Positions 20,001-32,250 of a DNA stretch of 42,571 nt are shown one piece after another; the first letter of the stretch is position 1; the number at the start of each line of letters is the position of its first letter. A program made the position numbers and the translations under genes. The notes beneath the pieces are model-generated. The model saw only the letters and a program-made list of their open reading frames with translations, had not been told where the DNA came from and did not search any database. The stretch comes from Klebsormidium nitens (Eukaryota > Streptophyta > Klebsormidiophyceae > Klebsormidiales > Klebsormidiaceae), in contig DF237647.1 in NCBI GenBank assembly GCA_000708835.1, positions 1 to 42,571 of the forward strand, in the 5' to 3' direction.

Positions 20001-23000
20001 TTTCGGACTCTCACGCACCTCCTGAACATGTTGCACAGGATGTCCGCCATCTTGAGGCGGCCCCGCTCGCGCTCCAGGATCTCAAAGGTGCGCGCCAGGT
20101 GCAAATACGGCGCGGCCTCCCCGCGCGTCCAACACGCTGCACAGAAGGCAGAGTCCAGTTCGGTATCAGACCGTGGTGTGGTTGAGGTAAAGTTCCACTT
20201 AGGTCCCACATTGTCCCGGACTTCGTCGGAAAACAAGCAGCCATGGAACGCTTTAGCGATTTGGCAGACCCATAATCCATTGCTCGTCACCGCATGTCCA
20301 TACTTAAGTGGATCGGAATTGACAGGCTAAACAGTGACTCTACTTTCGGCGCACTCAAGGAGCGGTGTACTTCTCCCGCTATTTCGTCGATGCAAAGAGG
20401 GAGGTTTGCAACACCACTGATGGCTAGAAGTTGTGGCAGTCCACTATGGGGGCCTTGGCACAGTCAATCAGCAGACTGATTCACGGTAGGCCGTGGTTTT
20501 ACGAGGAGCCACTTACCGTGTCCAATCGGGTCGTACTTCGCCAATGAGAGCGTGACAGCTGTCCTCTCGCTCTCACTCGCGCCCAACTTCCCGGTCGCCA
20601 CCACGCCCCCCAGCTGCCTTTCGGAAGGAAGAACCTTGTTCCCCTTCTCGACTTCCTTGGCCCCATTTGCACCCCCCTTTTCTTCGGCAACCTCTTCCTT
20701 TTCTCCCCCCTCTTTAGAGTGCTCGCTATTTTGCGTCTGGCGCGCCTCTTGAGACTGTCGCACCTCTTGAGACTGCTGTTTGCCGTTCAGTTGCGACCCA
20801 AGGTCCCCGTCCCGCGGCGTCTCTGCGCGTGCGACGTGTTTGGATACACCATCCTCCTCTTTCTCTTTCGGCGGATCAACCTCTTCCGGAGACTTTTCCG
20901 CAAGAGCTCCCTCCTCCGTCGAACATGCCCCACCCTTCGCTTCTTGAGGCCCTGTAGCGACCCCATCCCGCTCCCCAGAAGCATGCGCCTTGCTGTCCCC
21001 TCCCCCCGTAACAGGCCCCTCCCGACTGTAAAACAGATCCAGCGCACGATTGACGTCACCCTCTGCTTCTTTCAGCAGAGCTTCCGCTTCCTCCTTCCCC
21101 AGACCGCCATCTAGCAGCCCAAGCAACTGACCCACGTTGGCTTCCAGGGACGCTGCCCCTTCTCCATCCGACTCTGTCCGCTCCCCCGCTTCTCTTGCTT
21201 CTGGATGCTTCCCTCCAAACTTATCGCCACCTTCTTTTGTATGTCCGCTCTCCATCCCATTGGTTTTCGCCCCACTGAGCCCCTTCGCCCCCATCGACGG
21301 CTGCTCTTTCTTCCCCCCGCCAAAGAAGCTCAAGATCGACGGCTGCTGCCGGTCCGTTTTCCCTTTCTTGGCGGCCCCGCCACCGGCCTTCGAAGCCGAC
21401 GCCCGTTTTCCAGCAACCTGACTCGCCACTCTTTTTCTTGCAGATACGGGCGTTCTGGGGGGGGTCCTCGTCTTCCCTGCTGCAGGCTGCGGAGCGCCCC
21501 CCCCTTTCGGACTCGGACTCGCTTCGGACGTCCGGTCCCTCCTGTCCGCCGTCTGCAGAACGCTGGGACCTTCGTCAGCCTCGTCCCCCGTAGCCCCTTG
21601 GATGACGTCAACACCAGCGTCGGCAACCGCGTCAGCAGCCACGTCAGCACCCGCATCCTGCCGCTCACCCTCCTCCTCATGTTCTCTTCGCAACTCTGCT
21701 TGTTTGACATTACGATCCTCTTCCCCGCCGTTTCTCTCTGCATCCGTTCGCCCCTCCTTCAAATCTTCAGCTGGTCCCCCTTCCGCATGATTAGCCGTGA
21801 CTTCCTCTGCGCACCCCCCATCGTAGAACCAGGTCACCGCCCCTGCAACGTCCCCCCCGGCGCGTGCCAGAAGCAACTCCGCCTTTGCGGCGGTCATTCC
21901 GGGCAGGATTGCGCGCAGTTGTTCTACCTTTTCAAGACTCCCATTCCCTTCCCCCTCAGACTCTCTCTGGCTCTCTTGGGCATGCTCGAGCGTTTCTTCC
22001 TTTACCCCCTTTTCCTCTACCTTCCTTTCTGCACCTGCGTTTGGACCAACAGTGTTGACCGGCGGGTCAACCCCCTGCAGCGCCTGCTTGTGAGCCTGTA
22101 TCCAGCTCAAGCCCTCCCCGGAACCCTTACCTAAATCTCCGTTTGCCACGTCCTCCTTTCTCTCGGGTTCGTCTTCCGCTGCCTCAATTTTCACTTCTGC
22201 CTTGACAGCCTCCTTCACTTTCGGCTTGATCTCAAGCGTCGTTCGCTTCGGAGCATTTCCCTTGCTCTTCTCCCCGTCAAACTTACGTTTGCCACGTCTG
22301 TTCAGCACAGGCGTCAGACGCCCCGGGAGGGGATCCTTTTTCTCAGCAACTAGAAGCGGATCCTTTTCCGCTTTCTCCCCGCCCTTCAACTTCGAACCCC
22401 GCTTTGGTCGACCCCGCCCCTTCCCGGTCTCCCCTTCTTCGCCGCTGACGTCACCTTCCGACCTGCTGACGTCAGCTTCCGAATCCACGTAATCCGGATC
22501 GTCTTTCGCCTGCACCTCTTCTTCCGCCTCGTCACTCTCGTCAAGCCCGTCCTCGTCTTTGACCGTGAGGTCCTGACACGTGTCATCCCGCTCAACAGGA
22601 TTCTGGCACGTGTCCTCATCCACCACATCAACGGCCAGCTCTGCTGCCAGCTCAAGCGCCGGCGGCTTGCTTCCCGAGCCGCTCCTCTGGAAGCTCCGCA
22701 GGAATCGCCGCTTGCCCTCGGTCTCATCGACCAAATTCCTGTATGAATCAGATTGGAATCCAGATCGAAACTGGTTCCGAAGAGAAGTTGCTTGGGTACT
22801 GTGCGTCAGAGACTGGAATCACTGGTGAAAGTAAACGCGCAGATGAAGTGGAAAATGAAGAATACGAAAAGAAGGCTTTCCACGGATCGTTTGCTGGTTA
22901 TTTTCGCACTGCGTGATCTGAAAATCGATTTCGCCCACAGTGACAACATGAACGGCTCTTCTGGGTCTTTTGCTTTGCGAGCTATGCAAAGCCTTTATAT

Positions 23001-26000
23001 CCTGAACAACCAGCCAACTCAGCCATACAAAGCCGGCCCACCTTGCAGATTCTCCATACATTGAACAAACTCAGGCAACTTCGAAAGAACTAGAGCGAGC
23101 TCAGTCCCGCCCACCTGAAGTGCTTCCGCATGGCGGCGACCGCCTTGCCGTCCATTCCCTTTTCGTCGACGCCCACCGTCGGGATGATCTGCTTCGGCTT
23201 CAAAAAGCTGACGTACTCCCTGAGCTCAGCATAGTTGCTGTGCTCGCTGTACGGCACCAGATGAATTTTACACCGGCCCTTCTCCCGGGTGGGAAACGCC
23301 TTCTTTTTCAGCTCATACGTCCACCCGGTTGGCACAAAACCGACCGCTTTTTCGTACCCCCGTTCGTCTAACGCCTGCTCCATGTTGGTGAAGTTCGCCC
23401 GGAAGAAGGGCCACGCGTCGCCCAGAAAACCCCACCCCACCACGTGAACGTTCGTCTTGCTCGAATCGTTCGTAAAGATCGAGAGGTCGTTTAGCCCCAA
23501 GCAGCGCAGGATCTTGATCTTGCGCTCGTCCACGTAGATCTTGCACCCGCACCGGTGCGCTACAGCGTACAGAATCTTCTCCTTCCCGATGACGTATGTT
23601 GCGATGATGAACAGGGGCGGCCGCGGGCAGTCAGTGGAATCCACTGGCTGCGCAAGTACCCGCTCGAGAGGCGACGCTTCGCCCTCAGGGGGATCCCCCG
23701 ACCCAACCCCTTCGCCATCCCCTGCCGGGTTGGTCTCTGCCGCTGCTCCGCTATTGGGTTGCTCTTTGATCCAGGCGTCGTATTCGGCCCGCCATTCTTG
23801 CATACGAGCTGCGACCGTTGCGGCTATGTACTCAACGGACGCCTCTTGAAGGGGGAAGACGTAGCGGGGGTTGCAGTACGTGGTGTCCTGAGGAGGAGAC
23901 AATAGGGACCTTTGCAAGCGGACAAGTGAGTGAGAAACACAGAAGTCAGGACATATCTGAAGAACCCAAAACCAAAAAAACTCTCCTTGAGCTAAAGCCC
24001 TGTTTGAGTGTGCCTTAAGCCACAGAACGAAGTGACAAACACAAAATGGCAACTCTGTCAGACGAAACGAGGTTGCAGATTTCAGATTGAAGGATCCGAA
24101 TGCATAGCCATCAGGCGCTTTGCTGGCGTCAGGAAGTCAAGTAATCAGAGAAAACAACTCAGCACGTCCATCTGGCCCCATCGCCTGATCCAAAAGGACT
24201 TTCGTCGGCGGCAAAAATAGGCCCAACCCTCTCCACCAAACAGGGCAGCGCCCTCGTTTGATATACATAGAGCGAGGGATTCTTAAACGTAGACCGAGAC
24301 TTGAAGCGCAAGCGGTCTTACCAGGTAGACGGCATCAGCCCCAACATACGGTGCCAAACAGGGATTTGCGGTCATTTGCGTGCAGAATCGCATGTCCCCA
24401 CAGTGGACGTAGCGCTTCTCCGGAGCACCCGGAATGCGAAACAGGAACTGGATCGCCCCAGGGCAGTGATTCGCATCTGCGTCAAAATCAATAAAATCTC
24501 TGAGGGAGGTGGTCCTAACGACGTTACAGTGGTATTCGTGGAACCTGTCGCGAAGTTGTGGAGGACCGCAATTGTGTGCACAATATCGGCGCGGCCTTGC
24601 CTTGCACGATCAGTGACGTCATAAACGCCAATCGGAAGCCTCAGCTTCGATTCAATCGGGAATCGACGGCTTGAGTTTCAACGTTTTGCTGGTGGCGTCA
24701 TTGATTGTGCACGGGGGTCGCACCAATTTACCCGTGCACCTAAGTGCTCCGCTCATACATTCCATGACAAGTTTCATGCAAACTGCTGTAGCCGGTCAGC
24801 TATGCAAGTGCTGCAAGTGAAGAAGACGAAGAAGGCACCGGAAAGCTACACTTGGTCGGCCAATCGTCCTTTCGACTCTCGAAGGGGCCACTTACAAGGG
24901 GCCTTATCCTTTGTCTCCATAGGTGATTAACATGTTTCACACTAAGTGCCACGTTTCAGCCACAACTTGGACAAGGAGTGCAATCGATCCTCCTCGGTGC
25001 TCAAACCACAACTTGGAAGCCTAACACCCGAGACAAAATTCTTTGCCATTTTCCAACTACATCAACTCACAACCCCAAAACGGGCACAAATCCTGTCTGC
25101 TCGTAAGCAGCCAACAACACACTTCTATCTATTGACCAGACCACCCCTCGTGGCGGACCCCTCCCTTTCCGAAGACCAAACAGTACAAACGACAAGTTTT
25201 TCCACAAGAAACATTACCGACAGTCAGTAGAGTCGCCCACCTATGAGCGTCACCCCGCAGCCGTCGATTTCCACCTCGCGGTCCATCGGCAGCGGGACTA
25301 CGAAGTGTGGGGGCACCTCCAAGACTTGGACGACCATGCGGGCCGTGGTCTCGGAACAGAAGATGACGCCCTTGCGCCAATTGTCGGTGATGCCTTGATA
25401 GTGGTCACTGCAAGGAGGGACTGGCTTGAGTGACTTTTCTCCGCGTTTCAGCGTTTGTGAGTCGGCATTTCAGCTTTGGAGAAGCAACGCGGTGCTAGCT
25501 TGTAGATTTGAGTTCTGCTCACATAGGCTGAGAGGTGGGACGTTTGGAATGATCGAGCGACGAAACAACGTCCATATCCGGTAACACAAGTCCTTTTCAA
25601 TCACCGTATCAAACAATAGGGTCCTACTGCTTTTGCAATCAGACTCTTAGAGTCACAGCTCAAACTGAGACACCAGAATGAGAAAGGACAGCAACAATAA
25701 CGGAGCTAGTCATTGGAAAGATCAGAAATGATCGGTCTGCTCAACATGGGGCAGCAATGTCTTCTTTCCAAACAGGCAATTCTCAACTGCAACTGGCAAT
25801 GTTACTTGCTGGCATCTTTGCTCTCGTATGTACTGACCGGCACTTTGAACTGCAGAAAGAAAGACAAAACACATGCAATATTCCTCACCTGTGAAAGTGC
25901 GTCAAGAAGTAGCTGTGACTCCATGCGCCCGCCACACGGAACCCATCAACCACAAAGCGGGTCCCTGGGAGCCTCTTATGGGACGGAAAGGTGGGCGGAA

Positions 26001-26223
26001 AGCCTGTAAGACTGCCCGGTACATCAATTCCCGGGCTCTGCTCCTCAGCATTGTCCCTGAGGCTGGGCGACCGGTCGAATGCCCTGGGCACTTTTGGCTG
26101 ATCAATTTCAGTTGGGGGGCTAGGCACACCGCTGATAGGTTCTTTCTCTTCAGCAGAAGCAAGGCGCTGTAAATCGGCCCTGGCCTTGTCCAGAGCGGCG
26201 GCATAGAGACTTTCGCTGTCCAT
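14079..26223 (-). CDS. LIG6: DNA ligase 6: SNM1/beta-CASP nuclease domain fused to ATP-dependent DNA ligase
   Basis: Sixteen phase-consistent exons: 26223-25889, 25407-25241, 24476-24322, 23887-23115, 22738-20517, 20136-20019, 19635-19354, 18909-18624, 18268-18105, 17746-17587, 17255-17001, 16651-16490, 16209-16129, 15663-15556, 14873-14667, 14315-14079; 1903 aa, longer than the ~1400 aa I recall for Arabidopsis LIG6. Residues ~90-480 are the metallo-beta-lactamase/beta-CASP fold: THFHSDHY (~108-115), DANHCPGA, YVHCGDMRFC, DTTYCNPRY, then VGFVPTGWTYE and PYSEHSNYAELREY. Exon 5 encodes a ~740-residue linker with a PIP box (QPSILSFF, ~942) and two UBA-like segments. The ligase half runs from YDPIGH through the N-terminal alpha-helical domain; KYDGQRAQIH carries the adenylated Lys (~1501), followed by SCEGIMVK, SDSWLK and VKKDY. 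An acidic tail follows the OB fold. Expected role: nuclear DNA repair end-processing and nick sealing. Confidence 0.95.
15237..15597 (-). repeat. Tandem triplication of the end of LIG6 exon 14 and its donor region
   Basis: Read on the minus strand, ATGTCCGGCTTCACGGACG occurs three times, with the complementary CCGGACATG at 15581-15589, 15458-15466 and 15349-15357 (spacings 123 and 109 bp). Each copy continues with a diverged version of the exon end and the following intron. The first copy is the real exon end, coding MSGFTDVFYKE and then the donor GAG|GTCGGG. The second has lost the frame and the donor. The third keeps AAAGAG|GTCGGG but reads SGFTDDLFKE. Confidence 0.85.
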
Positions 26224-27297
26224 TTGCAGCACGCGGTGAGCAACAAAGTCAAGCTTCTACAGGATGCTGCAAGAAAGGGTGCCTCCGTTCCACGTCCTGC
26301 ATGCCCTCCTCAAATCATAGGTTGATTCGCCCTCCATTTTGCCGCCACCGCAGATTTCAACTCTCCCAATTGCAGAGCGCTCCCCTTCAGACGAAGCCTC
26401 GAAAGAAGATGGCTAGGGAAAGTAAACTGGGCGCCATTCAAGTTCTCTCATGATCAGGTGCCTCCTTGCCTCACTGCAAGGCTACCGTGACGTGGCCGGC
26501 TGTACGAGGTACAGAATCACTTGGAGAAGACGGAACGAGTTGAGCGTTACCGTAGCTTGATCCGAGAACCGGCGGACCCAGGCAAATCTGACCGACGTAA
26601 ATACCTAGGCTCCGGATTTTGACGACCGCTTTCGCGCGACGCGAAAGCGGTCGTCAAAATCCGGAGTGCGGTAACCTTAAACCAGGTAAGGTAGCAGGTC
26701 GGACACGGAGGGATCATCCAGCCACTTGGCATGGCTGAGGGCTCCCGTTACGTCAGCACACTTTGAACAGTTCGCTGCGCTAGGATAGCATTTTAACTTG
26801 CAATTGCCTTCTTGTTCAATGTTCGATTCCATGCAGGTACGTCCATCAGTCCATGGCTGACATGCTGGCTTGCAGTATCAATCTTAGCTGGAGATGAAAG
26901 CTGAGGATATCTCTCGTTGGCCTTAAGGACAAGCTTGCCGCAAGTCAAGGAGGGATTCCCCTCAATCTGACCTACAAGTCGCCCCTCTTATCAGAGACCC
27001 TGAATGACGAACTTTGATAATGTCAAGGTGGCTTCATACAACCGTAAGGTTACAGACCGGAGATAACCCAGCTGGTGTCGAAAGGGGCCAAGACCTTTGT
27101 CCAAGTCACAATCACATCGGCCTATTCCAAGCAATTCCTTTTATATTCTGCAATGCGGAAAAATAGGGTTCAAGCTCCAGTAAGGCACCTAGAGTGACCG
27201 CCCTAATGTTGCAGGGGGTCAATCTATCCTTGAAGCCAGCGAATTCATTGAAGCCGCCTTATAAGTGAATATGGAATGAGAGTGAGCTGACCGCATT
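26224..27297. promoter_or_regulatory. Shared divergent upstream region of LIG6 and the acyl-CoA synthetase gene
   Basis: The start codons of the two genes point away from each other across 1074 bp. I found no intervening gene. The most striking element is the perfect palindrome at 26610-26666. No unambiguous TATA box was identified on either side. That it acts as a bidirectional promoter is inferred from layout only. Confidence 0.5.
26610..26666. repeat. Perfect 57-bp palindrome (27-bp arms, 3-base centre)
   Basis: The left arm begins CTCCGGATTTTGACGACC and ends TTTCGCG (26610-26636). The centre is CGA (26637-26639) and the right arm (26640-26666) is the exact reverse complement. No mismatches occur in 27 base pairs. 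It lies 387 bp upstream of the LIG6 ATG and 632 bp upstream of the acyl-CoA synthetase ATG. Confidence 0.95.
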
Positions 27298-30200
27298 ATG
27301 GCGCAGGGCCCCTTTGGGCAGCTGCTGAAGGCATTGGGAATCAGGCTGTCATCCCAGGTCAACATAAATGCGCCTGTGGGAGCAGCACATTGGCACAACG
27401 CTAGTAGAGTCCTCTCTAGTACTGCTGCTCTTAAGAATCAAAGCAACACTTCTGCGGAGGCCAGTCTGCATTGTAATCTGCACAATGACAGGTCCTTTCC
27501 TGAGTCTCCCCGCTTCTGGCCTGCTTCTCGCTGCGGTTCAGTACCTTGGTTACAGGATCGTAGTAGACAAGCTCACAGTGCTTCCATTCCACAAAAAGGG
27601 GATGATCAACAAATCCTCTTGTCTCAAAGCCATGTGATAGGTCCCACCAATATCCCTCTCCTGGAAACAACAATTGGCCAAAAGTTCACTGAGACCGCAG
27701 CCAACTTTTCCAACCATGTCGCCCTAATCTCAAAGCAAGAAAACGTTTGCTATACTTACGAAGAGTTGCTCAAAAGGGTCACCGCCTTAGCCAGCGGGCT
27801 CGCCAGACTGGGCTTAACCAGAGGAGACAGACTGGGTCTGTTTTCTCCTAACCACGCGGCATGGGTTGTGACGCAGTTTGCAGCTGCAAAGCTGGGTTTG
27901 ATCCTGGTCAACCTAAACCCGGGGTATCAGAGCTTGGAGCTGCATCAAACAGTCAGAAAAGTGGGTTGCAGAGCGCTTGTGGTGGCTGATAAGTATAAGG
28001 GTAAGAGCATGATAGAGACCTGTGAACGGGCGTTGAAGTGGGACACAAGGGGGGGCACCGGAAGAGTGCGCTCAGAGGAGGTGCCTTCTTTGGAGCACAT
28101 TTTGACACTAGGTGAGGTTCTGAACGTTGCAGAAGCGGTGCCAACTCCTCATGCTTGTCATCAACTGAAAGTCTTGTACAAAGGCATCCAACCTCGCTCC
28201 TACCAGCCAGGTACAGAATGTGGGTATCAGGATTGTTTGTTATGGCAGAACAGTAACCAGCTGACCTTGCTGGAGAGAGTGTATTTCCTTATGGAGGCTC
28301 GAATGTTTAGTCGTGAAACGTGAGGAACGAGTACAAGAGAAACCAAACTTTGCAAACCCCGAGCTCCCTAGCGCTCTGCATCCTTCTCCGCCCACCTCTT
28401 GTTTGGCCAATATCTGGTTTGGAATCGAAGTTCGCGCTTGTCAGCATCTGCAGTCTCGCAAAAAACTGGCACTTTGAGCTGGATCGAAAGCTGCTCAAAT
28501 ATTGCTTCCTGCTTCTTGTTTCAATGACTTGTGAAGCCTGCATCATTGAAATTGAGAGATAGGAGGAGGAGAGAACAGTGTCGGTTCTCACCTAAGCAAG
28601 CCAGGAGGTATATTCTGCTTCGTATGAAGGTGTTAAAGAAGGAGTTTCCGTTACTATTTAGGGAGATAGGACTGAATCAAAATCCTTTTATTTCAGGCGA
28701 ACAGGGGGCGCCCGGCCTGCTGGGACTGAATGACGTTATGGACTTGGCAACGACCGCGGACGAAGAGGCGCTCAAGCGAGTGGAGGCTTCTAACGACCCT
28801 GATGACGTCATCAACATCCAGTTCACGTCAGGCACGACCGGTCGGCCCAAGGTGTGACGCAACTCACTCAAATTTGATGTATCCGTTTGAGATTCAGCCC
28901 ATCCTTACGGAACGCGGTGAGGGCAGGCGCCAAAGTCCGCGATGATTGACTGGCCGCCAAAGTTTTTAGCGAGTATTCGGTACTTTGCATTTTCGTAGGT
29001 GTCTGTCTCAAAGCCTGTCTTCGAAATTTGGTCGGCGTTGCATGCCTGGTTGACCTTCGGTAATAGTCGTAAGGGTGTCTTTCTTCAACAGTACTTGATC
29101 CTAAAAAGTTGCCATAACGCATTCCCGTGGTCAGCCGTTTTATTGACACCAGCCCAAGCTGTAGGCCGAGCCACGTGGACAGCAACCAGATCGGCGCTGC
29201 CCACTTATCACTGCTGACCTCAATCTTGATCTCATCTTCATTCTTCTCATTTTCCAAAACTTACTTTAGAATCTTACCTCCTTGATTCCCGTGTATCCCA
29301 TTTCCGCTGCTACAGTAAGATTGACGTATCCTTGACGTCAATGTCCCGGTTCTTAGGGCGCGTGCCTCACTCACCGGAACATTTTGAACAACGGCTTCCT
29401 GGTCGGGCGCCGCATCCTGCTCTCGGATGCCGACAAGATCTGCATCCCCGTTCCGTTCTACCACTGTTTCGGTGAGCGGAGCGGAACGCCGGAAGATCAC
29501 CCTTCGGCGACCTCCTGGCTGGTTTCGGTCCAATGGACGAACTCGAAACATTGTTGCAAACATCCCCTCCCGAATCAAGTGAAGTGTCAGTTTGACTGGC
29601 CTCCTCTTCGGTAGCGAGTAGGTTGAGTAATACTTGAGTGCGCCAAGCGATTGACTGCCAACCTTCATCTGGGATCCCGTGTCAATGAGGCAAAACAATT
29701 TGGCGTGTGCAGGCATGGTGATGGGTAACTTGGCGGCCATTACTCACGGCGCCACGATGGTCATCCCGTCACCGGAGTTCGATCCACTGGCGACTCTTCA
29801 GGTGACCGATCATTGCCATTTCTTATACATCTACTCATCGCTGCAATCCGGTACAAGGAGTGGAGTTAGTGATATTCGCATAGTCCAAACCCTTGGTTCA
29901 ATACTCGTTGAGACATGCGCCAATTAAATGTGCTGTTAAGAGCAACTTCTACTTATTGACGCCGATTTTTCCTGCTAATAAACGTCGATTTCGCTAATCG
30001 TTTTTGCCAAAAGCTGCCGGTGTTTCTTGGATAGACGACGACTGAACTCTTTCTCGTCGGTTGCCGGTAGTTGTTGACAAAGGTTGCAAAGATACGTGTT
30101 GGAGGCTGTTGTGCACCCGTATTGAGAATGTCAGTCAGCCGCAATGTTGGCGAAGCGCAGGCGCGAAGCAAAAGACTCACTATCACACAAAGTCAGAGGA

Positions 30201-32250
30201 AATCATCCTGTTGCGGAAAGCAAGTTCTATAAAGAAAGAACTCAGTCTCTCCGATCACGCATGCCTTCTCATGCATCAATTGGTGACTCACAAGACCAAA
30301 CCGCGCGCGCGCAGGCCGTCCACCGCGAGCGGTGCACCGCCCTGTACGGCGTCCCGACCATGTTTGTGGCGGAGCTGCACCACCCGGCCTTCCCCCGGTT
30401 CGACTTGTCCAGCCTGCGGACCGGAATCATGGCCGGTTCACCCTGCCCGGTGAACGTCATGCGCCGGGTCATGACCGACATGCACATGCGCCAGGTGGGA
30501 TGCCGCCACGTGTCCACGACTTGAGTGCCGGCTGCCCACATGTAAACGAAAGATTGCGGTCAGAAAGTTGCTAATGTGTTTTGACAATTTGCCCCTGAAG
30601 TCCTGTTCAGATTCTTGTTCGAGATCCTTACTAAGTCTCGCCCCGCACAAGGCAACTGGATTCCTCCGGCAGGTGGAATGTTGCATGCTTTGACTTGAAG
30701 ACAGGACACCAGTGAATAGGAGCCTGGTTACACTTTTGGTGCCACAATCTGAGCTCCCGTCGGTGCGGGCGGCTGATTGAATCCGCCTTTCTCCTGCTCC
30801 CTGCTCAAGTCTCCAAACAGAACGGAACCGCAGCTTTGGATATTTCCAATTCTGAACCAGCTGCTTTTTGCACCTCTGAAACTACGAACCGTCAATAAGC
30901 GTCATTCCTCTCATTAGCCGGCAAACACGAGGATTTTTTTCGAGGCGTCCTTTGAGGTTGATCAGTCCACGCAGGTTACGATCTGCTACGGCATGACCGA
31001 GACAAGCCCGGTCAGTTTCCAGACGACCGTGGACGACCCGGTAGAAAAGCGGCTGGAAACCGTGGGCCGGATCCAGCCTCACACCGAAGCAAAAGTAGTT
31101 GACCCGGAAACCCGGGAGGTTCTTCCGGTGAATACCCCCGGGGAGCTGGTGGTTAGGGGCTACTTAACCATGAAAAGTTACTGGGACGAGCCGGAGAAGA
31201 CGAGGGAGGTTAAGGATGACGAAGGCTGGGTTAGCACCGGGGACCTGGCGGCGTTTGACGAGCGAGGCTACTGCTCGATAACCGGCAGGATCAAGGACAT
31301 GGTTATCCGAGGCGGGCAAAACCTGTTTCCAAAGGAGATTGAAGGTAGGTATGAATATTGCTCGGAGGAGTGCCGTGCTTCGGAAAGGTAGTCGTCTATG
31401 TAAGAACACTCTTCTGCTGCTATTTGGGGACGGATTCCCGCAACCAAACTTCGCTCCAGTTTTGTTAAGATGTGGTATGCTCAACTTTTCGTATGAGAAG
31501 TTCCCCGCCGGCCTTAGCTTTCCCTCTGCTCCCTACTGAGTCCTTTCACATCGTTGGGATCTCCAAGGCTTGTATACAGTTCTCGTGTTTTGAGTAAGGA
31601 GTACGCCAGCGAAAACACGTCAAGGAGGCTTTGGAAAGCGAGCCGAGCGACTCGTCAACTTTGCTGCACGTCGTATCTTTTCAAGTTCTTCGTAGTCAGA
31701 CCCAAGTTCAATCACTTCGTCCACGATGAGCCGATCACCTGTGCACTTCGCTCAAGGACCACCTTTTCTTGGCACGTACTGACCATCTTGAATCGAAGAG
31801 CCCCAAATCATTCAGACTTTGACTCCCGTCTATAGCATTCAGAAGAGGCCGTTCCGTCGTTCTTAATCCCGTTCCTATGTGGTGCTGGGAACGACTACTT
31901 CAGAATTAACCCGAAGCCCTACTGTTCTCTAAACAACAAGCTCACACGTTCCTTGTGCAGATGTAATTCATACACATCCAGGCGTCGAAGACGTCCACAT
32001 AATCGGCGTGCCGGATTCATACTACGGTGAAGAACTTTGCGCTTGGGTCAAGGTAAAAGAGGGCCAAAAGTCAACACCCGACGATATCACGAGCCACTGC
32101 CGGGAGAGGATAGCCCGGTACAAGGTGCCTCGGTACGTGAAGTTCGTCGACGCCTTCCCGATGACTGTAACCGGGAAGGTGCAAAAGTATAAGATGCGGG
32201 AGGTGAGCGCCAGAGAGCTGCGGGCTGAAGCCCTTGGGTCAAAAGACTGA
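27298..32250 (+). CDS. Acyl-CoA synthetase (AMP-binding, ACSF2-like medium-chain type)
   Basis: Seven phase-consistent exons: 27298-28111, 28697-28851, 29357-29471, 29713-29801, 30315-30494, 30975-31344, 31961-32250; 670 aa. The family activates carboxylic/fatty acids to acyl-CoA through an acyl-adenylate, using ATP and CoA. Motifs in order: [20 protein letters not shown], the P-loop TSGTTGRPK (~315-323), [59 protein letters not shown] (~456 on), [29 protein letters not shown], and the C-terminal [11 protein letters not shown] with the catalytic Lys near 650. The first ~110 residues are poor in acidic residues and Ser/Asn-rich, consistent with an organelle-targeting leader; compartment not determined. 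Sequence style is closest to ACSF2-type medium-chain synthetases. 4-coumarate ligase and long-chain ACS are less likely. Confidence 0.93.

Noticed and set aside
21205-22134. 309-codon plus-strand open frame, the longest on that strand after the acyl-CoA synthetase exon
   Set aside because: It lies antisense to LIG6 exon 5, whose codon bias leaves opposite frames open. Its sequence is Pro/Arg/Leu-rich with no domain.
20464-22734. 756-codon open frame beginning MVDETEGK as a stand-alone gene
   Set aside because: It is LIG6 exon 5. The frame joins in phase to the beta-CASP exon upstream (MRKHF) and the ligase exon downstream (YDPIGH), and VDETEGK matches the known end of the beta-CASP domain.
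28803-28810. TGACGTCA in acyl-CoA synthetase exon 2 as a regulatory site
   Set aside because: It encodes part of the conserved [15 protein letters not shown] stretch. Similar octamers in other exons also reflect Asp-Val codons.
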